In this document: positions 5,763 to 7,529 of the stretch, piece after piece
Layout: every line of letters starts with the position of its first letter
Position numbering within the stretch: the first letter of the stretch is position 1
Assembly: GCA_903905665.1 (NCBI GenBank)
Contig: CAIVHJ010000162.1
Location: forward strand, 1 to 7,529
Direction of reading: 5' to 3'
From: an uncultured Phycisphaerales bacterium
Lineage (GTDB): Bacteria; Planctomycetota; Phycisphaerae; UBA1845; CAIVHJ01
DNA: 7,529 bases
Made by a program: the position numbers and the translations under genes
Notes under the pieces: generated by a model
The model's database searches: none
Seen by the model: only the letters and a program-made list of their open reading frames with translations
Told to the model about the DNA's origin: nothing

Positions 5763-6417
5763 ATTGTGTCTGTGACATACCAAGAACATTTTTACAGATA
5801 CCCCCGGTACATTCTTCTGCCGTGTCACATTGATTCTGAGTGCACGATCCCGTCGGCGAGACGCCACAGCACTTGCATTTGCTCAGACCAATGCCGGGTC
5901 TGGGGGTGATCTGTACCGGCCCTTTTTGAAGAAGAGTTGCAGGGGTCGAAATGAGCGTAATTCCACCAAAGGTCTTCGACTCGATCTCGTGTCGCGGCAC
6001 CTCGAATACCAGATGAATATCACCCATGAACTCAATCGTGACATACCCATCTTTTTGAGAAGGAACAAATACCAAAACACCCTCAACGGGTTCATCGCTC
6101 AGGTATCCCTGCCAATGAATTTGGTACGGATCACTGAAATCAAGCGACATGTCGCGCAGAGTGAAAGAATTGTCAGATTCATCGACTTGAAGTTCGTACA
6201 GATCGGCGTCATCGCCCTGAATTCGTTCCCAGCGAATATCCGATTGGTCGTTCACCATCCGAAAAACCGATGGATTTGATTCAAGAGTAGATAGCGGTTC
6301 GTCGGAGACGGTTGCACGATCTGGAACAACGATTTGCCTGTCCTGTGCGCCAAGTTTCTGATGGTACCCAAAGCAACACAGTGTGATCACTACGATTACG
6401 GAGATTGAGTTTTTCAT
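5761..6417 (-). CDS. Secreted protein with cysteine-rich C-terminal tail, function unknown
   Basis: 218 residues. The ATG is preceded by AAAGGAG (6425-6431 on the complementary strand) with 7 bases spacing. A Sec signal peptide is clear: K2, a hydrophobic core at about 5-17, and likely cleavage after LGA (residue 24). Residues 50-165 look beta-rich (FRMVNDQSDIRWERI, QIHWQGYL, GVLVFVPS, YVTIEFMGDIHLVFEV). The last 40 residues hold seven cysteines (C181, C183, C184, C192, C197, C203, C208), probably a disulfide knot. They loosely recall the CC...GxC...EC modules of the gene at the left edge of the window but lack its YxGDGTxC part. The start overlaps the stop of the upstream lipoprotein gene by 4 bases, so the two are translationally coupled and probably act in the same process at the cell surface. 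Its stop codon lies at the edge of a CAGAG repeat. Confidence 0.8.
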   Translation of the reverse strand: MKNSISVIVVITLCCFGYHQKLGAQDRQIVVPDRATVSDEPLSTLESNPSVFRMVNDQSDIRWERIQGDDADLYELQVDESDNSFTLRDMSLDFSDPYQIHWQGYLSDEPVEGVLVFVPSQKDGYVTIEFMGDIHLVFEVPRHEIESKTFGGITLISTPATLLQKGPVQITPRPGIGLSKCKCCGVSPTGSCTQNQCDTAEECTGGICKNVLGMSQTQ

Positions 6418-7301
6418 GGCAGGACTCCTTTCAGAATGTGTTGAGAAGGGGTTAAGTCTTTTATCCTGCCCCTTTCCGTTCCGGCTCGTTCAAGAATTTT
6501 CTGTGCATCAAACGTCACTTCGGGGATTTTTTGTGTGTTGACGTTTCGGAATATCTTTGATCGGAAAGTCCGATAGAGTACCTTTCCGTCGGACGAGTCG
6601 AACCCGGTTTGTTCCGTGTCTCGTCGGTAAACAAAAAAGTCATCGGGATCAATGAACAACCGGTGTCGTACGACGAGGTATTCCGGTTCGTTCGGGGGCC
6701 GGGATTCTTTTTCCCACACGACACACTCGCAGGTTCGACCGTCCACTTCGACTGGGCCGATGGGTTTCCCTTCGGCGATTTTACTTTCGTAAAAGTTGAT
6801 ATGAGAATCTTCCGATTTTTCCAGCCAGCTCCTGAGTAATGTCCCGATCGCACATCCCTCAATTCCCTCCCCAAGCACGAGGTTCCCGTATTCCGGGTCC
6901 TCCGGTTTCGGAATGGGATATTGAATGGCTTTGTGTTCTATTTCATTCCATTCGGTGACGTTTTTGCCGTCTCGATTGACGATGACGACCAGTTTGTTGT
7001 TTTTGAAGACTTCCAGATGGATTTTGTCGCCGGACATGGAGACGAAGGCATGAGCCGCTTCTCTGGGTTCAACCACGGTTCCATCCGGCCTGATTCCCTC
7101 TTCGGTAACAACAACCTCAAAAGATAAATCCGTCAGATTCCTCAAATGAGTTGCTACTTGCTGGGATAAGAATTTGCATCGAGTGGAATTCTCAATCTGA
7201 TCGGATTGACGTTCGCTGGAGATACTCTGCCGATTCTCAGTTTGAACACAGGAAATCAGAATGGTCGTGGCAAAAAGCGAGTAGAGGAAGCGGAACTTCA
7301 C
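6414..7301 (-). CDS. Predicted lipoprotein with LolA/DUF2092-like fold
   Basis: 295 residues, starting at GTG (7301-7299). No strong Shine-Dalgarno precedes it, but the start is fixed by the signal peptide: K2, R4, hydrophobic core and the lipobox LISC with C18 as the lipidated residue. The mature part has the layout of periplasmic LolA/LppX-like domains (DUF2092 type): an opening helix (QQVATHLRNLTDLSFEVVV), paired strands with HAFVSMSGDKIHLEVF, then VVIVNRDGKNVTEWNEIEHKAIQYP, and a late strand pair with YLVVRHRLFIDPDDFFVYR and VLYRTFRSKIFRNVN before PEVTFDA. That fold usually binds lipids or acts as a sensor of envelope state; here the assignment rests on pattern only. It is the first gene of a two-gene operon, with an ATGA overlap to the secreted cysteine-tail gene. 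Confidence 0.8.
   Translation of the reverse strand: MKFRFLYSLFATTILISCVQTENRQSISSERQSDQIENSTRCKFLSQQVATHLRNLTDLSFEVVVTEEGIRPDGTVVEPREAAHAFVSMSGDKIHLEVFKNNKLVVIVNRDGKNVTEWNEIEHKAIQYPIPKPEDPEYGNLVLGEGIEGCAIGTLLRSWLEKSEDSHINFYESKIAEGKPIGPVEVDGRTCECVVWEKESRPPNEPEYLVVRHRLFIDPDDFFVYRRDTEQTGFDSSDGKVLYRTFRSKIFRNVNTQKIPEVTFDAQKILERAGTERGRIKDLTPSQHILKGVLP
6425..6431 (-). promoter_or_regulatory. Ribosome binding site of the secreted cysteine-tail gene, inside the upstream gene
   Basis: AAAGGAG lies 7 bases before the ATG at 6417 and within the 3' end of the lipoprotein gene, whose TGA overlaps that ATG (bases 6414-6417). This is the usual arrangement for translational coupling. Confidence 0.7.
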
Positions 7302-7394
7302 AGAGTCATTGTAGATCGGGGATCAATTCCAGCCAATCACTCAAATGAATGATAATCGTGAAAACAACGATTTCTCTGATCCGTTTTACGTCCG

Positions 7395-7424
7395 ATAATA
7401 GTGATTTAACTATCAATATCCCAA
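7395..7424 (-). promoter_or_regulatory. Weak promoter candidate for the leftward lipoprotein operon
   Basis: On the complementary strand TTGGGA (7424-7419; 4 of 6 matches to -35) is 18 bases from TATTAT (7400-7395; 5 of 6 to -10). The leader would be about 85 bases. The rest of 7302-7529 holds no gene; it is AT-rich, with a short inverted repeat ACTATCAA (7409-7416) / TTGATAGT (7482-7489) around this site. Confidence 0.3.
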
Positions 7425-7529
7425 GGATTTAAGGTCTGATTGGATCATTTCAGAAAAAAAGATTGTTAAACCTTATCGCTGTTGATAGTATTTGGTAGTT
7501 CACGTCCATGGAGGGGAAACAGGGGAGAA

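Noticed and set aside
7354..7372. Short inverted repeat AATCGT/ACGATT in the right-hand gap
   Set aside because: Six-base arms in AT-rich DNA are expected by chance.

Overview
The window looks like chromosomal DNA from a planctomycete-type bacterium (Planctomycetota, possibly a Phycisphaerae-like lineage). The pointers are the repeated GACC...C...YxGDGTxC...PC cysteine modules in the first gene, a pseudopilin of the FTMIEL type with a GPYGPYIKKPFPTNP tail motif, several secreted proteins of unknown function, and degenerate short repeats around the pseudopilin gene. Only pyrE (orotate phosphoribosyltransferase) is a recognisable housekeeping gene. No rRNA, tRNA, CRISPR array, transposase or integrase is visible.

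Layout. A rightward series fills 1-5589: a partial cysteine-module protein with an HEHVH zinc-protease motif (frame open from the left edge to 1046); a secreted beta-rich protein (1142-1978); a terminator-like hairpin (1996-2028); a probable two-gene membrane operon, made of a five-helix protein with a C-terminal LRV/HEAT-like repeat domain (2173-3357) and a small four-helix protein (3397-3768); a 269-bp gap with inverted repeats and a good sigma70-like promoter candidate; pyrE (4038-4562); and a pseudopilin gene (4801-5589). A leftward two-gene operon fills 7301-5761: a GTG-started lipoprotein with a likely LolA-like fold, overlapping by 4 bases (ATGA) a small secreted protein with a cysteine-rich tail.

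The most unusual part is 4728-5762. The pseudopilin reading frame is embedded in degenerate heptanucleotide arrays. One array of 24 heptads holds a single 7-nt phase for 168 bases (4899-5066) and is translated as most of a roughly 95-residue N-terminal extension, ending just before the prepilin-peptidase cleavage site. A partly complementary array in opposite orientation starts two bases after the stop codon, so the structural gene core is bracketed by inverted repeats (39-bp arms, 35 identical). Next come a perfect 20-bp palindrome and a pair of nonameric CAGAG repeats that run exactly into the stop codon of the convergent gene. This resembles a gene cassette bounded by repeats, or repeats recruited as coding sequence and as a transcript-end structure.

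Most proteins here are predicted to act outside the cytoplasm or in membranes. Apart from the two membrane genes and the two leftward genes, which look like operons, the neighbours show no obvious joint pathway.
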